Assembly (NCBI GenBank): GCA_025558095.1
Contig: JAIVFI010000024.1
Coordinates: 1 to 64,000, forward strand
Length of the DNA: 64,000 nucleotides
Source: Hyaloraphidium curvatum
Lineage: Eukaryota > Monoblepharomycota > Hyaloraphidiomycetes > Hyaloraphidiales > Hyaloraphidiaceae
Reading direction: 5' to 3'
This document shows positions 1 through 9,118 of the stretch, piece after piece. How positions within the stretch are numbered: the first letter of the stretch is position 1; each line of letters opens with the position of its first letter. The translations under genes were made by a program, and so were the position numbers. A model generated the notes under the pieces. It worked only from the letters and a program-made list of their open reading frames with translations, did no database searches and had not been told where the DNA came from.

Positions 1-1081
1 TCCAGACACCGCCGAGGGCTACGCCGCGGGCCAGTCTGAGATCGAGATGGGCAACGCGATCAAGCAGCTCGGGTGGAAGCGCGAGGACGTCGTGGTGTCG
101 ACCAAGATCTTCTTCGGCACGCGGCGCGGGCCCAACGCGACCGGGCTGAGCAGGAAGCACCTCGTCGAGGGGACCAAGGCCAGCCTGGAGAGGATGGGGC
201 TTGACTACGTCGACATGGGTGCGTTCCTGGGCGGGCGGTGAGCGTGTTTGCCGGCGCTGACGGCCTTCCCCGCCTCGCCGCCGATTCGCCCTCCCCGCGG
301 AACAGTCTTTGCGCACCGCCCCGACGACATGGTCCCCATGGAAGAGACCGTCCGCGCCTTTAACCACATCCTCGACCGCGGCTGGGCCTTCTACTGGGGC
401 TGCAGCGAGTGGTCCGCCGCGCAGATCGTCGAGGCGCACAAGGTCGCCAAGGAGCTGGGGATGGTCGGGCCGGCGATGGAGCAGCCGCAGTACAACATGT
501 TCGTGCGGGAGCGGTTCGAGGTGGAGTACAAGCCGCTGTACGAGAACTACGGGCTGGGTGAGTTGAACGCCGGCGGGGGACGGTGGAGTCGGCTCACCGC
601 GCGCACGTCGGACAGGTACGACGATCTGGTCGCCGCTCGCGAGCGGCATCCTTTCGGGCAAGTACCGCCTCGACTCCCCGCCGCCCGAGGGCTCGCGGCT
701 GGCCATGAACGACATGCAGATGCAGGGCATCGCGAAGTGCGTGCTCGATCTGGGGCGGGCCGGCTCGTTTACTGATCATCGTGTGTTCCTCCGCGTAGAC
801 GAACGTTCGAGACGGACGAGGGCCGCTCCCGCCTCGCCAAGGTCGACCTCCTCCGCCCCGTCGCCTCCGCGCTGGGCTGCTCCATGTCCCAGCTCGCGCT
901 GGCGTGGTGCGCCAAGAACCCGCGCGTGAGCACGGTCATCACGGGCGCCAGCCGGCGCGAGCAGGTGGTGGAGAACTTCGAGGCCATGCAGGTGCTGCCC
1001 AAGCTGACGGACAGGGTGATGGAGGAGATCGAGGGTATCCTGGGGAACAAGCCGGCGGGGCCCATGCGCCTCCGACTTTGA
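1..1081 (+). CDS. Aldo/keto reductase, voltage-gated K+ channel beta-subunit type (5' partial)
   Basis: NADPH-dependent aldo/keto reductase of the Kv-beta (AKR6) type; cytosolic. Exons <1-218, 306-557, 616-736 and 799-1081 join in frame to about 290 residues ending at TGA 1079-1081; the N-terminal part lies outside the window. Seen: DTAEGYAAG after the missing catalytic Asp region, then [14 protein letters not shown] across intron 1, [17 protein letters not shown] across intron 2, [16 protein letters not shown] and the NADP-binding GASRREQ near the C-terminus. These follow Kv-beta order exactly. Introns are 58-87 bp with gtgcgt or gtgagt donors. Fungal members are usually stand-alone oxidoreductases, so a channel role is not implied. 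The family call is firm; the substrate is unknown. Confidence 0.93.
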
Positions 1082-1222
1082 GTGGCGACGAGAGCTCTAG
1101 AGCACCTAGAAGAGGGAGAGAGGAGCGATATCTCGGTAGATTGGATTCGCTCCAGATCGCGTAGCGGAACGGAGAATCCGGCCCTGCAATCCCTTGGGCC
1201 CCTCTCCACACCCATTGCCGGG

Positions 1223-2380
1223 ATGCAGCCGGCCTCCCGGGCCTCCACGCGCGCCTCTGCGCGGCTGACTGCGGCGGCTGCGCCGATGACGTCGCCCGCT
1301 GCCCGCCCTGCGCGCGCCGGGGCCAAGCGGGGCGCGCCCAGGGCCGCCGAAGCGGAGAGCGAGGTCGCGGGCGATGCCGCCGCGGAACCGAGCTCGCTGC
1401 CATCGCCGCCCATCACGCCGCGGCCGAAAAGGGCGAAGAAGGCCGTCTCAGCAGGGAGCGGGGCGGGAGGGGAGCTCAACGCGGCTGCAGCGGCCCCGGC
1501 CTCGCCGGTGTCCCCCACGCCGGCCGCCCCTCTTGCTGCCTCCTCCCTGCCCGCCGACCACCCGCACGCCTCGCACCCCGCCATCGCCCATTTGTGCCGC
1601 GCCGACCCCAAGCTGGGAAACTTCATCTCCACCGTGCGGGACCGCTGCTCGCTGCTGGACGGGCCCGGGCACGAGGACACCTTCCGCGCGCTGGCCACCT
1701 CGATCATATACCAGCAGCTGGCGGGGGCCGCCGCGTTGGCCATCCTCAGGAGGTACGTCGACTGCTGGACCGCCGTTGATAGTCACTCACCCCCCCCCCC
1801 ATCTAGATTCGTCTCGGTGTTCTACCCCGACCTCGCCGACCCCTCTCATCCCTGGTCGCGCTCCGACACCCCCTTCCCCACCCCCGCGCAGGTGCTCCAG
1901 CAGACCCCCGAGACGCTGCGCGCCCGCGCGGGGCTGTCGCAGTCCAAGGCCAACTTCATCCACGGGCTCGCGGGGGTGTACGACAGGGGCGAGCTGAGCG
2001 ACGCGATGCTGCGGGCGATGAAGACGGAGGAGGAGGTCAAAGGGGCGCTGCTGCCGATCAAGGGCATCGGGCCGTGGACCGTTCACATGTGGGTTCGCGT
2101 GGGCGGGGGGCCGTCGTGCGCGCGCGATCTGACCTCCCTCCCCCACCGCGCGGACAGGTTCGCCATGTTCCACCTCCAGCTCCCCGACATCCTCCCCGTC
2201 GGCGACCTCGCCATCCGCAAGGCCTTCGCGTCGCACTTTGGCCTCCCCAAGAAATCGGGCAAGAAGGACCCGCTCCCCGCCGCGGAGGAGATGCTCGCCC
2301 TCGCGAAAGCGTGGGAGCCGTACAGGAGCGTGGCGAGCTGGTACATGTGGAGGATGACGGACACGGCGCTGATGAGTTGA
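1223..2380 (+). CDS. HhH-GPD DNA-3-methyladenine glycosylase (AlkA/MAG1 type)
   Basis: Base-excision repair enzyme that removes alkylated purines; nuclear. Exons 1223-1752, 1807-2088 and 2158-2380 give 344 residues. Both introns (54 and 69 bp) are multiples of three and lack stops, so the unspliced frame also reads through; they were placed because removal restores the family sequence. Seen: an Ala/Pro-rich N-terminal ~110 residues with a basic PRPKRAKKA patch (likely NLS), the IIYQQLAG helix, helix-hairpin-helix LPIKGIGPWTVHM, and the catalytic Asp in LPVGDLAIRKAF. The ATG at 1223 is the first that gives the NLS-bearing N-terminus; a later ATG (MTSPAARP) is possible. It begins 142 bp after the aldo/keto reductase stop. 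Confidence 0.92.
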   Translation: MQPASRASTRASARLTAAAAPMTSPAARPARAGAKRGAPRAAEAESEVAGDAAAEPSSLPSPPITPRPKRAKKAVSAGSGAGGELNAAAAAPASPVSPTPAAPLAASSLPADHPHASHPAIAHLCRADPKLGNFISTVRDRCSLLDGPGHEDTFRALATSIIYQQLAGAAALAILRRYVDCWTAVDSHSPPPPSRFVSVFYPDLADPSHPWSRSDTPFPTPAQVLQQTPETLRARAGLSQSKANFIHGLAGVYDRGELSDAMLRAMKTEEEVKGALLPIKGIGPWTVHMWVRVGGGPSCARDLTSLPHRADRFAMFHLQLPDILPVGDLAIRKAFASHFGLPKKSGKKDPLPAAEEMLALAKAWEPYRSVASWYMWRMTDTALMS

Positions 2381-2987
2381 GGGGGCTCGGACGTGGCGCT
2401 GATGGGCCGATGGAATTGGGCGGCGGACGGGGGCAGATGGGTCGGGATCCTGCCGATACCCTGCGCACTGGTGGGCGAGCGTTGTTGGGCGGAGCAGCGA
2501 GCAAGACAATTTTTTTGATCTTCCTGCGGCTCCACGGCGCGGCGCCGATCGCGACGTCCGGTCCCGAGGAGGTCACATCTACGGGCTAAGGGGTTCGACG
2601 CTCGTCAACAACGCGCCCGGCTCGCGTTGAGCTCAGCACGGTACCTCGGCGCGCTCTTACCGTGCCGGACTGCCTCATTGAGTCTTCGGCTGGCCATCGT
2701 GCCCGAGGACGGAGGAGATGAGGACGGCGGTGCTGCATTCGGCGGGGACGGACACGAGGTCGCGCCACGCCGGGAAGCGGCGCGATCCGTAAGTTGCCCA
2801 AAAGGGAAAATCTCGCTCTATTCCCGACACGGACCGGGCCCGGGCAGGGTGACGCCTCCGCCGTGCGTTCGCGGAGATTCTCGCCGTCGAAACCTCGTCC
2901 TCGGGCAATCCGCGCCTTCCCCCGCGAATCCGCTCCTCGGGTCATTTGGACGCGTTTTCTACGCGACGCGGACGCGCCTCCACCGCG
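2381..2987. other. Intergenic, no gene seen
   Basis: About 600 bp between two plus-strand genes. No open frame here has family resemblance or splice logic. It presumably holds the 3' UTR of the glycosylase and the promoter of the hydrolase. I see no repeat or RNA gene. Confidence 0.5.
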
Positions 2988-3803
2988 ATGGGCGCCGCGG
3001 AATCGTACATCTCGGCCGCGATGTTCCCCCGCCCTCCTCCCTCCTATTCCACGCGCAGTGCCCCGTCGTGGCTCCGCACGGCGCGTACGCCTTCGGGGCG
3101 CGCCGTCGCCGTCGCCGTGTTCCGCCCCCGCCGGCCCCGGCATCCCGCGGCCGCGGTGCTCTACTCGCACGGCAACGGCGAGGACCTCGGGCTGTGCGCG
3201 CCGGTGCTGGCGTCGCTGGCCGACGCCTCGGGCTGCATCGTCGTGGGCTACGACTACGCCGGCTACGGCACTTCGGAGGGGACGCCGTCCGAGGCCGCGG
3301 TCAAGGAGGACGTGGTGGCGGCGGTCGGCTACCTCTCGGACGAGCTCGGCGTCCCCCGATCCCGGACAGTGCTGCACGGCCGCTCACTGGGCTCCGGCCC
3401 GACCTGCTTCCTCGCCGCCCTGGCCGCCAAGGACGGCCGCCCGTTCGCCGGTGTGGTCCTCGAGAGTCCCTTCTGCTCGGCGTTCAGGGTGGTGCTCCCG
3501 GACTCCCTCATCGGGTGGCCGGTGCCGGGCGACAGGTTCGCCAACCTGGAGCTGCTGAAAAGGAAGGGCGGGTTCGGGTGCCCCGTGTGGGTGGTGCACG
3601 GCGAGGCGGACGGGGTGATCTCGGCCGCGCACGGGCGAACGCTGGCGGCGGCGATCCCGCCGGGACAGGCACCGGTGCCGCACCTTTTCGTGCCGGGGGC
3701 GGGGCACAACGACGTGGATCTGCTGCTGGCGCGGACGGGGCGGACGCTGGAGGCGCACGAGGCGGGGTTCCTCGACGCGTGCCTCGACGCGGCCACGAGG
3801 TAG
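2988..3803 (+). CDS. ABHD17-like alpha/beta hydrolase
   Basis: Single-exon serine hydrolase of the ABHD17/ABHD13 group; animal ABHD17 proteins remove palmitate from membrane proteins. 271 residues from the ATG at 2988, which starts with the homologous MGAAESYISAAMF; an upstream in-frame ATG at 2946 would add 14 residues. Seen: the oxyanion strand YSHGNGEDLG, VVGYDYAGYGTSEG, nucleophile elbow GRSLGSG with the catalytic Ser, then VVHGEADGVI with the acid and GAGHNDVD with the His. The Cys-rich palmitoylated N-terminus of animal ABHD17 is absent, so the membrane depalmitoylase role is not certain. Confidence 0.9.
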   Translation: MGAAESYISAAMFPRPPPSYSTRSAPSWLRTARTPSGRAVAVAVFRPRRPRHPAAAVLYSHGNGEDLGLCAPVLASLADASGCIVVGYDYAGYGTSEGTPSEAAVKEDVVAAVGYLSDELGVPRSRTVLHGRSLGSGPTCFLAALAAKDGRPFAGVVLESPFCSAFRVVLPDSLIGWPVPGDRFANLELLKRKGGFGCPVWVVHGEADGVISAAHGRTLAAAIPPGQAPVPHLFVPGAGHNDVDLLLARTGRTLEAHEAGFLDACLDAATR

Positions 3804-3854
3804 CCAACACGTCAATGAGACTGCCCTCCATTTCCGTCTCGCCACGGCTTCCCG

Positions 3855-5368
3855 TCACACGGTCGCGATCCCCTGAGCCGGCGACCCGACCGCCCCCGGC
3901 AGCCGTAGCGGCGGCGCCGTGAGCAGGAACGCCGTCCGCCCGACCTTGGCGAGGTAATCTGCCAGTTCCGAGAGGTACCACAGCTCGCCTGTCCGCGGCG
4001 AAGGGGTGAGCGGGATCAACAGCCGGGTCCCGCGCCGGATGCCCACCGAGGTAGACGCCCAGCTTGAACAGGCAGTGCTCGTGGATCCCCAGCGCGGCGC
4101 ACGGGATTGAGCGGTCCTTGGGCGGGTTGCTCATCGACTCGACCGCGACCTGTCCCTGTGTCAGCGGCACGTCTCCACCCCACCGCCGCCGGACGACCCA
4201 CGTTGTCGGCGATCAGCGCCACCGCGCCGCTCTCGGTGATCCAGTCGAGCAGGTGCTGGTCGCGCCCGTCCAGCGCGCAGCCGGTGCCGTTCCACATCTC
4301 CTTGGTGACCTTGCCGTTGGCCTCCATGAGCATGCGGCCGAAGCCCGTGTGGAACAGCACTGTGGGTGCATGCACATCCCCAGATTGGTAAGTCGGAAAC
4401 CGACCACCACGCCCGGACAGCGCCCACCGAAGTCGCCCTTCTTCACGACCACCCCGTCCTTGTCCATCACCGCCTTGACCTCCTTCCACCCCACCGTCCT
4501 TTTCCCCCGCCCATAGTGCCGCTCCAGGTCGATCATCACCGCGCGGCCCTGCACCGGGTGCTCCGCCAGGTTCTGCACGCCAAGCGCCCTGGCCCCGACG
4601 TGCGCGCCGTCGTGCGAGAGCACGGTGCCTGAAAAGTCGGGCGCGTAGGTGGCGGGGCCGACGATGTGCTCCCCGGCCTTGTACCCGTTGTCTGTTCCCC
4701 CGGGACCGGCCCATCAGCATCATGCTCGGTCTGCCGCCGGCGAGCGACCCACAGTAGCACACCACCGGCTTCCCCTCCCCGTCGAGGTCAAACAGCCCCC
4801 CGACGTGCGCAAGCGAGTCCCACTGGCTCGAGTACTGCAGCGTCAGGTCCACCCTGTCGTCGCACACGAAATCCGTGTACTTGGCCGACATGGGCTGGTT
4901 GAAGGTCGGCTTGGCGGGGTCGCCGGTGGGGGCCAGCACCGGCGGCCCGCGGCCCATGACGAACATCGGGCCCGGGAGGTTGAGGGGAAGGGAGAGGCAG
5001 AAGGTGCGGTAGTCCTTGACCTCGTCGATGCCCTGCTTGACCTTTTCGGGTGTCACGAGGTTGAGCCGGCCGCGCTGGTCTGGACGCCGGGGGTAAGCGA
5101 GTGCCTCCCACGCGTCCGCCGCGCCGGCAGCCCACCGTCGGGCCCGAAATCGCCCCACGTCGATCCCTTGGGCCGAAACTTGTACCGCGACGTGCGGGTG
5201 GGCGCCTCCTCGGGCGCCAGGTTGGCGGAGAGCCGCACGTGCTGGCCGTGGACGTGGGCCGACTGCCGGGGCCGGGGCGCTGATGAGTAAGATGTGTGCG
5301 CCCGGCGGCGGTAAGCAGACACGTACGATGGCCGAGGCGCGCTCGTCGGCCTTCTTTGCCGCCGACAT
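3855..5368 (-). CDS. Cyclase-family (kynurenine formamidase-like) metal hydrolase
   Basis: Putative cyclase/hydrolase superfamily (Pfam Cyclase). Seven exons on the minus strand: 5368-5327, 5262-5136, 5079-4753, 4691-4428, 4359-4202, 4149-4047 and 3988-3855, total 384 residues. Phases agree at all six introns (52-73 bp, donors GTACGT, GTGGGC and GTGGGT). Seen after splicing: GSTWGDFGPDDQRG, LNLVTPEKV, SLAHVG, CYYNGYKAGE, LSHDGAHVGARALG, KGDFVLFHTGFG, ADNVAVESMSN and LTAPPLRLPGAVGSP. The start is set by the short first exon MSAAKKADERASAI, whose GTACGT donor follows directly. Family members hydrolyse cyclic amides or formamides; the substrate here is unknown. Confidence 0.9.
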
Positions 5369-6530
5369 CGCGGGGGAGGCGCGTGGCAAGTTGTGTTTGG
5401 GAGACGCTCCGGGTGCCGTAGCCCGATTCGTGCCTACACAGGAGCAGTACCGCTTGGATCCGGTGCGCGGACCTGAAGCGACGAAAGTGTATCTGTATCG
5501 TGAGATACTCCGATGTTCGGCCCCGTGAGCCATGTCCTTGAGCGGGTGACGCCCTCGAGGTCACCAGCAGGCTCGCTGGGCCACGAAGACAGGAAGCCAC
5601 GCTTCAGCGGCCGAGCGATCTTGTTCCAGAAATACGCACATCGGAAACCCGTTAAATTGGATGCCGGCCGGCGCCGCACTTCCGCCTTCGGAGGGCGGGA
5701 CAACTCAAAGATCCGCAAGGGTCCGTCAACCTCGCTAGTAGATGGGCGAGAGAGAACGAGATCCGCGAACACCGGCGGCGGCCGGGCTACGAGCAGACCG
5801 TGAAGAGGAACGCACCTGGGGGTTCACGGCGTCGGGCCAGCCGTTGAAGTTGCCGGGAGCCGCCATGGTCGCAGGTCGTGCGTGCCGGTCGGAATCGGTG
5901 CAGGAGAGGCCGAGGACGTCAGCAAAGTTCGGAGAAGGGCCAGATCTGCCCGGCCGCCGCCAGGGATCGTGCTCTGTTCGTTGAAACCCTCATCGATCTG
6001 GTGCACGGACATTGGGGGGCAAATCGGAATCGGAACGCTGACGTCACCCATCTTTCAAACCGTCTCCCCGACTCCCCACGCCGCACGCCCCAAAGCGCTC
6101 GGCAATGATGGCACTCTCCGCAGCCGATTTTGTCCGCGGCATCAGATGGCGTGCATCCTAGAGGTCGGGCCGGGCCGGTGCGGAGCGGTGATCTCGTCCA
6201 GGCCGGTGGCGTTCCTCCGCGGCCACGAACGCCGCCTCGTCCAACGGCCCCCACGGCATGATCTATTCAGGCCATGTGGAGGAGTGTCTAAATGTTCCGG
6301 AGCTCCTCTGGCGACCTGGACGCGGGAGGTCACGTTATTGGTGCCACCAACTTGTTTTGGGAAGCCTCTCGCTGATTCCTGCCAGCCCTTCTACCCATCA
6401 AGGTGTGCCCATTTCCTGCGGGTTCTATCTCTCTTCTACGTCTCGTCTAGGTCTAAGCTAAATGCATCAGCACCGCATCTTTGCGGCGGAAATAGGTAGT
6501 AACAAAGTCCGTAAGCCCGCCGACCCCAGC
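5369..6530. other. Intergenic, no gene seen
   Basis: About 1.16 kb between the 5' end of the cyclase gene and the 3' end of the methyltransferase gene, both on the minus strand. Frames of 60-205 codons exist on both strands, but none shows low-complexity-free protein sequence, homology or fitting splice sites. It is less GC-rich than the flanks and is likely promoter plus 3' UTR. Confidence 0.45.
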
Positions 6531-7532
6531 TCAGTCTGACGCCGCGGGCCTCTCGTACCTGTAGCGCCTGTACCTCACGCCCCCCGGCGCCGTTCCCATC
6601 CCCACGTCCTCCATCCCCGCCAGCACCATCCTCCCCTTGGCAACCAGGCCCGCCATGTTCTTCTCGAACGCCGCCACGTGCGCGGAAAACTGCGGGCGCA
6701 GCGGGACGACTGCGTGGAACGCCGGCGCCGGCCCCGCGGGCGGGTGGTGCGCGAGGAACAGATCCGCGGCGCGGGGAACCAGCGCGGCGTGCGGGGCGGC
6801 AAAGACGCAGTCGGCCGCGAGCACGGCGGTGAAGGAGCGCGGGGGGGCGGGGGAGGCGAGCGGGTCGCGCCAGTCCAGCTTGTCCACCGCGATGCGACCC
6901 CGTACTTCCAGGGGAACGTTCGCATCCGCCGCCCGATGCAGGTTGGCAAGCACGGCGGGGTGGTGATCCGTCAGCAGCACCGACGCCGCGTTCCCGGCGA
7001 GCAGCGCGGCAAGCCCGGCCAGCCCCGTACCCGAGCCTAGCTCCAGCACCACCCGCCCCGAAACGTCGATGACGGCCCGCTCGATCAGGCGCGCCATGAG
7101 CACGGCGGACTCCCAGGTCGCCCCGCCCGTGTCCGTGTCCGCGAAGGCGTCGCCGGACGGGTGCTCGGCGAGTGCCACGTCCACCCCGCCGCCGAGTTGG
7201 AAGTGCCGTTCGGCGGGCGTGCATGTTGTGGGCTGGGAAAGCCGGGCGAGCAGCGCCGCGGCCCTGTCCGCCAGGCCGTCCCCGACGCCCGCCCCGGGCC
7301 CGCCGTCCCCGAACCCCTCCCAGCCCTCCGCGAGGGCATCAAGCATCCGCACCAGCCACCCCGCCGCCTTGCCTTCCCATCCGCGGTGCCCCGCGACCCC
7401 CAGTCCGGGTTCCTGCAGCCCGCCGACCGCCCGCTCCAGCGCGCCGAGCACCCTCCCCGCCTGCGGGCCCGGGGCGGGGCGGGTGCGCAGCAGGACCCCC
7501 GCAATATCTTCTTCGTCGTCAGGAGCGTCCAT
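6531..7532 (-). CDS. Class I SAM methyltransferase, METTL21/FAM86-like (lysine methyltransferase type)
   Basis: Single-exon, 333 residues from the ATG at 7532 (MDAPDDEED); the frame is open further upstream, but that part is Pro/Arg-rich and unlike protein. Seen: an N-terminal ~130 residue helical region, GGATWESAVLMARLIE (the typical 'W.s...l' entry of this group), motif I VLELGSGTGLAGL, acidic LLTDHHP and motif AADCVF. The family methylates lysines in eEF1A, chaperones and other proteins. The target cannot be read from the sequence. Confidence 0.82.
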   Translation of the reverse strand: MDAPDDEEDIAGVLLRTRPAPGPQAGRVLGALERAVGGLQEPGLGVAGHRGWEGKAAGWLVRMLDALAEGWEGFGDGGPGAGVGDGLADRAAALLARLSQPTTCTPAERHFQLGGGVDVALAEHPSGDAFADTDTGGATWESAVLMARLIERAVIDVSGRVVLELGSGTGLAGLAALLAGNAASVLLTDHHPAVLANLHRAADANVPLEVRGRIAVDKLDWRDPLASPAPPRSFTAVLAADCVFAAPHAALVPRAADLFLAHHPPAGPAPAFHAVVPLRPQFSAHVAAFEKNMAGLVAKGRMVLAGMEDVGMGTAPGGVRYRRYRYERPAASD

Positions 7533-7823
7533 GGCATGCAGGGGGTTGCGGCAGGGTGTCCGGTGAAAGAGGGAGGGGGCGAAGAACCGGGGGACCGGGA
7601 CGCTTGTTGTTTTGTTGCACCGGCCGGTCGGCACGTGCCAATCCGGCGGACCGGCCGGCGGCGCAGTCGCCCGGAATGTGGATGGTGACTGGCATTCGCA
7701 ATGGCAAGGAGATGGAGTGTCCTCGGATGACCTAAATCCGCACAATCCCGTGAAAGCCGTCTTGCAATTGAGTGGTCTACATGGCAGGCGAGCGTCTGCT
7801 TCAACCGACCCCGTGTTGGAGGA

Positions 7824-8819
7824 TCACGACTTTCCGGCGCCGGCCGCCCCGCCCGCCAGCGCCTCGTCGCACACGACGACCAGCTTCCCCTTGGTCCTCC
7901 TGCTCTTCAACCTGGCGAACGCCTCGGCCACCTCGCCCTCGGCCGCCAGCCGGTACGTGCCCTCCACCGCCGCCTTGAGCCTCCCCTCGGCCGCGTACTT
8001 CCCCACCTCCTCCACGTCCTTGCCCACGTGCTGCGTCAGGATCAGGCTGTACCCCGCGCGCTCGCCGACAAAGGGCAGGAACCGCCGCGCCCAGTCTCTG
8101 GCGAAGCCGTTGATGGCCACCCAGCGGCCGCCCTTCTTCAGGGCGGGCGACAGGAACGAGTAGTCCGCGTCCTCGGGGGAGGTGACGGTGTCATAGACGG
8201 CGTCGAACTTGGGGGCGGCGGCGAGGGCGTCGAGCGCGGCCTTGTCGGCGTAGTCCACCACCGTGTCGGCCCCGAGCGACCCGACGAACGCCGCGGAAGC
8301 CGCCGAGCAGATGCCCGTCACGGTGGCGCCCATGACCTTTGCCAGCTGCACGCCGGTCGAGCCGCACCCGCCCGAGGCGCCGATGACGAGCACCTGCGAG
8401 CCCTCCTTGACGCCGGCGGTCCGCAGCGCCTGCAGCGACGTCACGGCGGCCGTCGGCAGCGCGGCCGCCTCGACGTGGCCCAGTTTCTCGGGCTTCCTGG
8501 CCACCTCGGTCTCGTTCGCCACCAGGTACTCTGCCAGCGTCCCCGACGCGAACCCGAACACCGCGTCGCCGACCTTCCACTCCCCCGCGTACCCCTCAGG
8601 CACCCTCTCCACGACGCCCGAGAAATCCAGCCCCGCGATGCTGCCCTTGCGGAACCACCCGACCAGCGGCATCGACGCCAGCTTGTAGTCGACCGGGTTG
8701 ATGCCCGCCGCCGCAACGCGCACCAGCAGACGGCCCGCCGGCGGGGGCGACGGCGGGTCGGGCGCCGAGGACACGGAGATGCCGGAGGGCGGGGCGCCGG
8801 TGACAACCGCGGCGCGCAT
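7824..8819 (-). CDS. Zinc-less MDR quinone oxidoreductase (RTN4IP1/QOR-like)
   Basis: NADPH-dependent medium-chain dehydrogenase/reductase of the quinone oxidoreductase group, 331 residues in one exon. Seen: GroES-like half with AAAGINPVDYKLA and IAGLDFSGVVE, then the Rossmann half with VLVIGASGGCGSTGVQLAK, the AxxGxxGxxG-like loop typical of QOR. It lacks the Cys/His zinc ligands of alcohol dehydrogenases. Cytosolic or mitochondrial; no clear targeting peptide. The gene is 291 bp upstream of the methyltransferase start, same strand. Confidence 0.92.
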   Translation of the reverse strand: MRAAVVTGAPPSGISVSSAPDPPSPPPAGRLLVRVAAAGINPVDYKLASMPLVGWFRKGSIAGLDFSGVVERVPEGYAGEWKVGDAVFGFASGTLAEYLVANETEVARKPEKLGHVEAAALPTAAVTSLQALRTAGVKEGSQVLVIGASGGCGSTGVQLAKVMGATVTGICSAASAAFVGSLGADTVVDYADKAALDALAAAPKFDAVYDTVTSPEDADYSFLSPALKKGGRWVAINGFARDWARRFLPFVGERAGYSLILTQHVGKDVEEVGKYAAEGRLKAAVEGTYRLAAEGEVAEAFARLKSRRTKGKLVVVCDEALAGGAAGAGKS

Positions 8820-9118
8820 CGTTGTTTTTCGCGGGGGTAGGTGGACGTTGTTTCGGAGCGGGTTTGCGGGTTTTCGCGGGGGGCGGTGCAGATCGATCGG
8901 CGGCCGCGCTGCCCTCGGCGCATGTGAAGACGCGCGTGGCAGTCGGCAACCTGCTTCGAAGACATATTCGAAAGCAGCCCGGCCTCTTTATTCACTTATC
9001 GCGCTGCCATTGGAAGGGAGCAGGGAGAAGCTCCACAGAACCAAAAGAATCTCTTTTCCGTGTTCTGTCCCTACTCATCCGCAATCCTACCCATCTAGAT
9101 GATTCCCCTATCGATGCA

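Noticed and set aside
769-1743. Minus-strand frame of 324 codons over the reductase and glycosylase genes
   Set aside because: It is antisense to two well-supported genes and has no recognisable motif.
5513-6499. Open frames of 80-205 codons in the 5.4-6.5 kb gap
   Set aside because: No domain, no splice pattern and no plausible protein composition.
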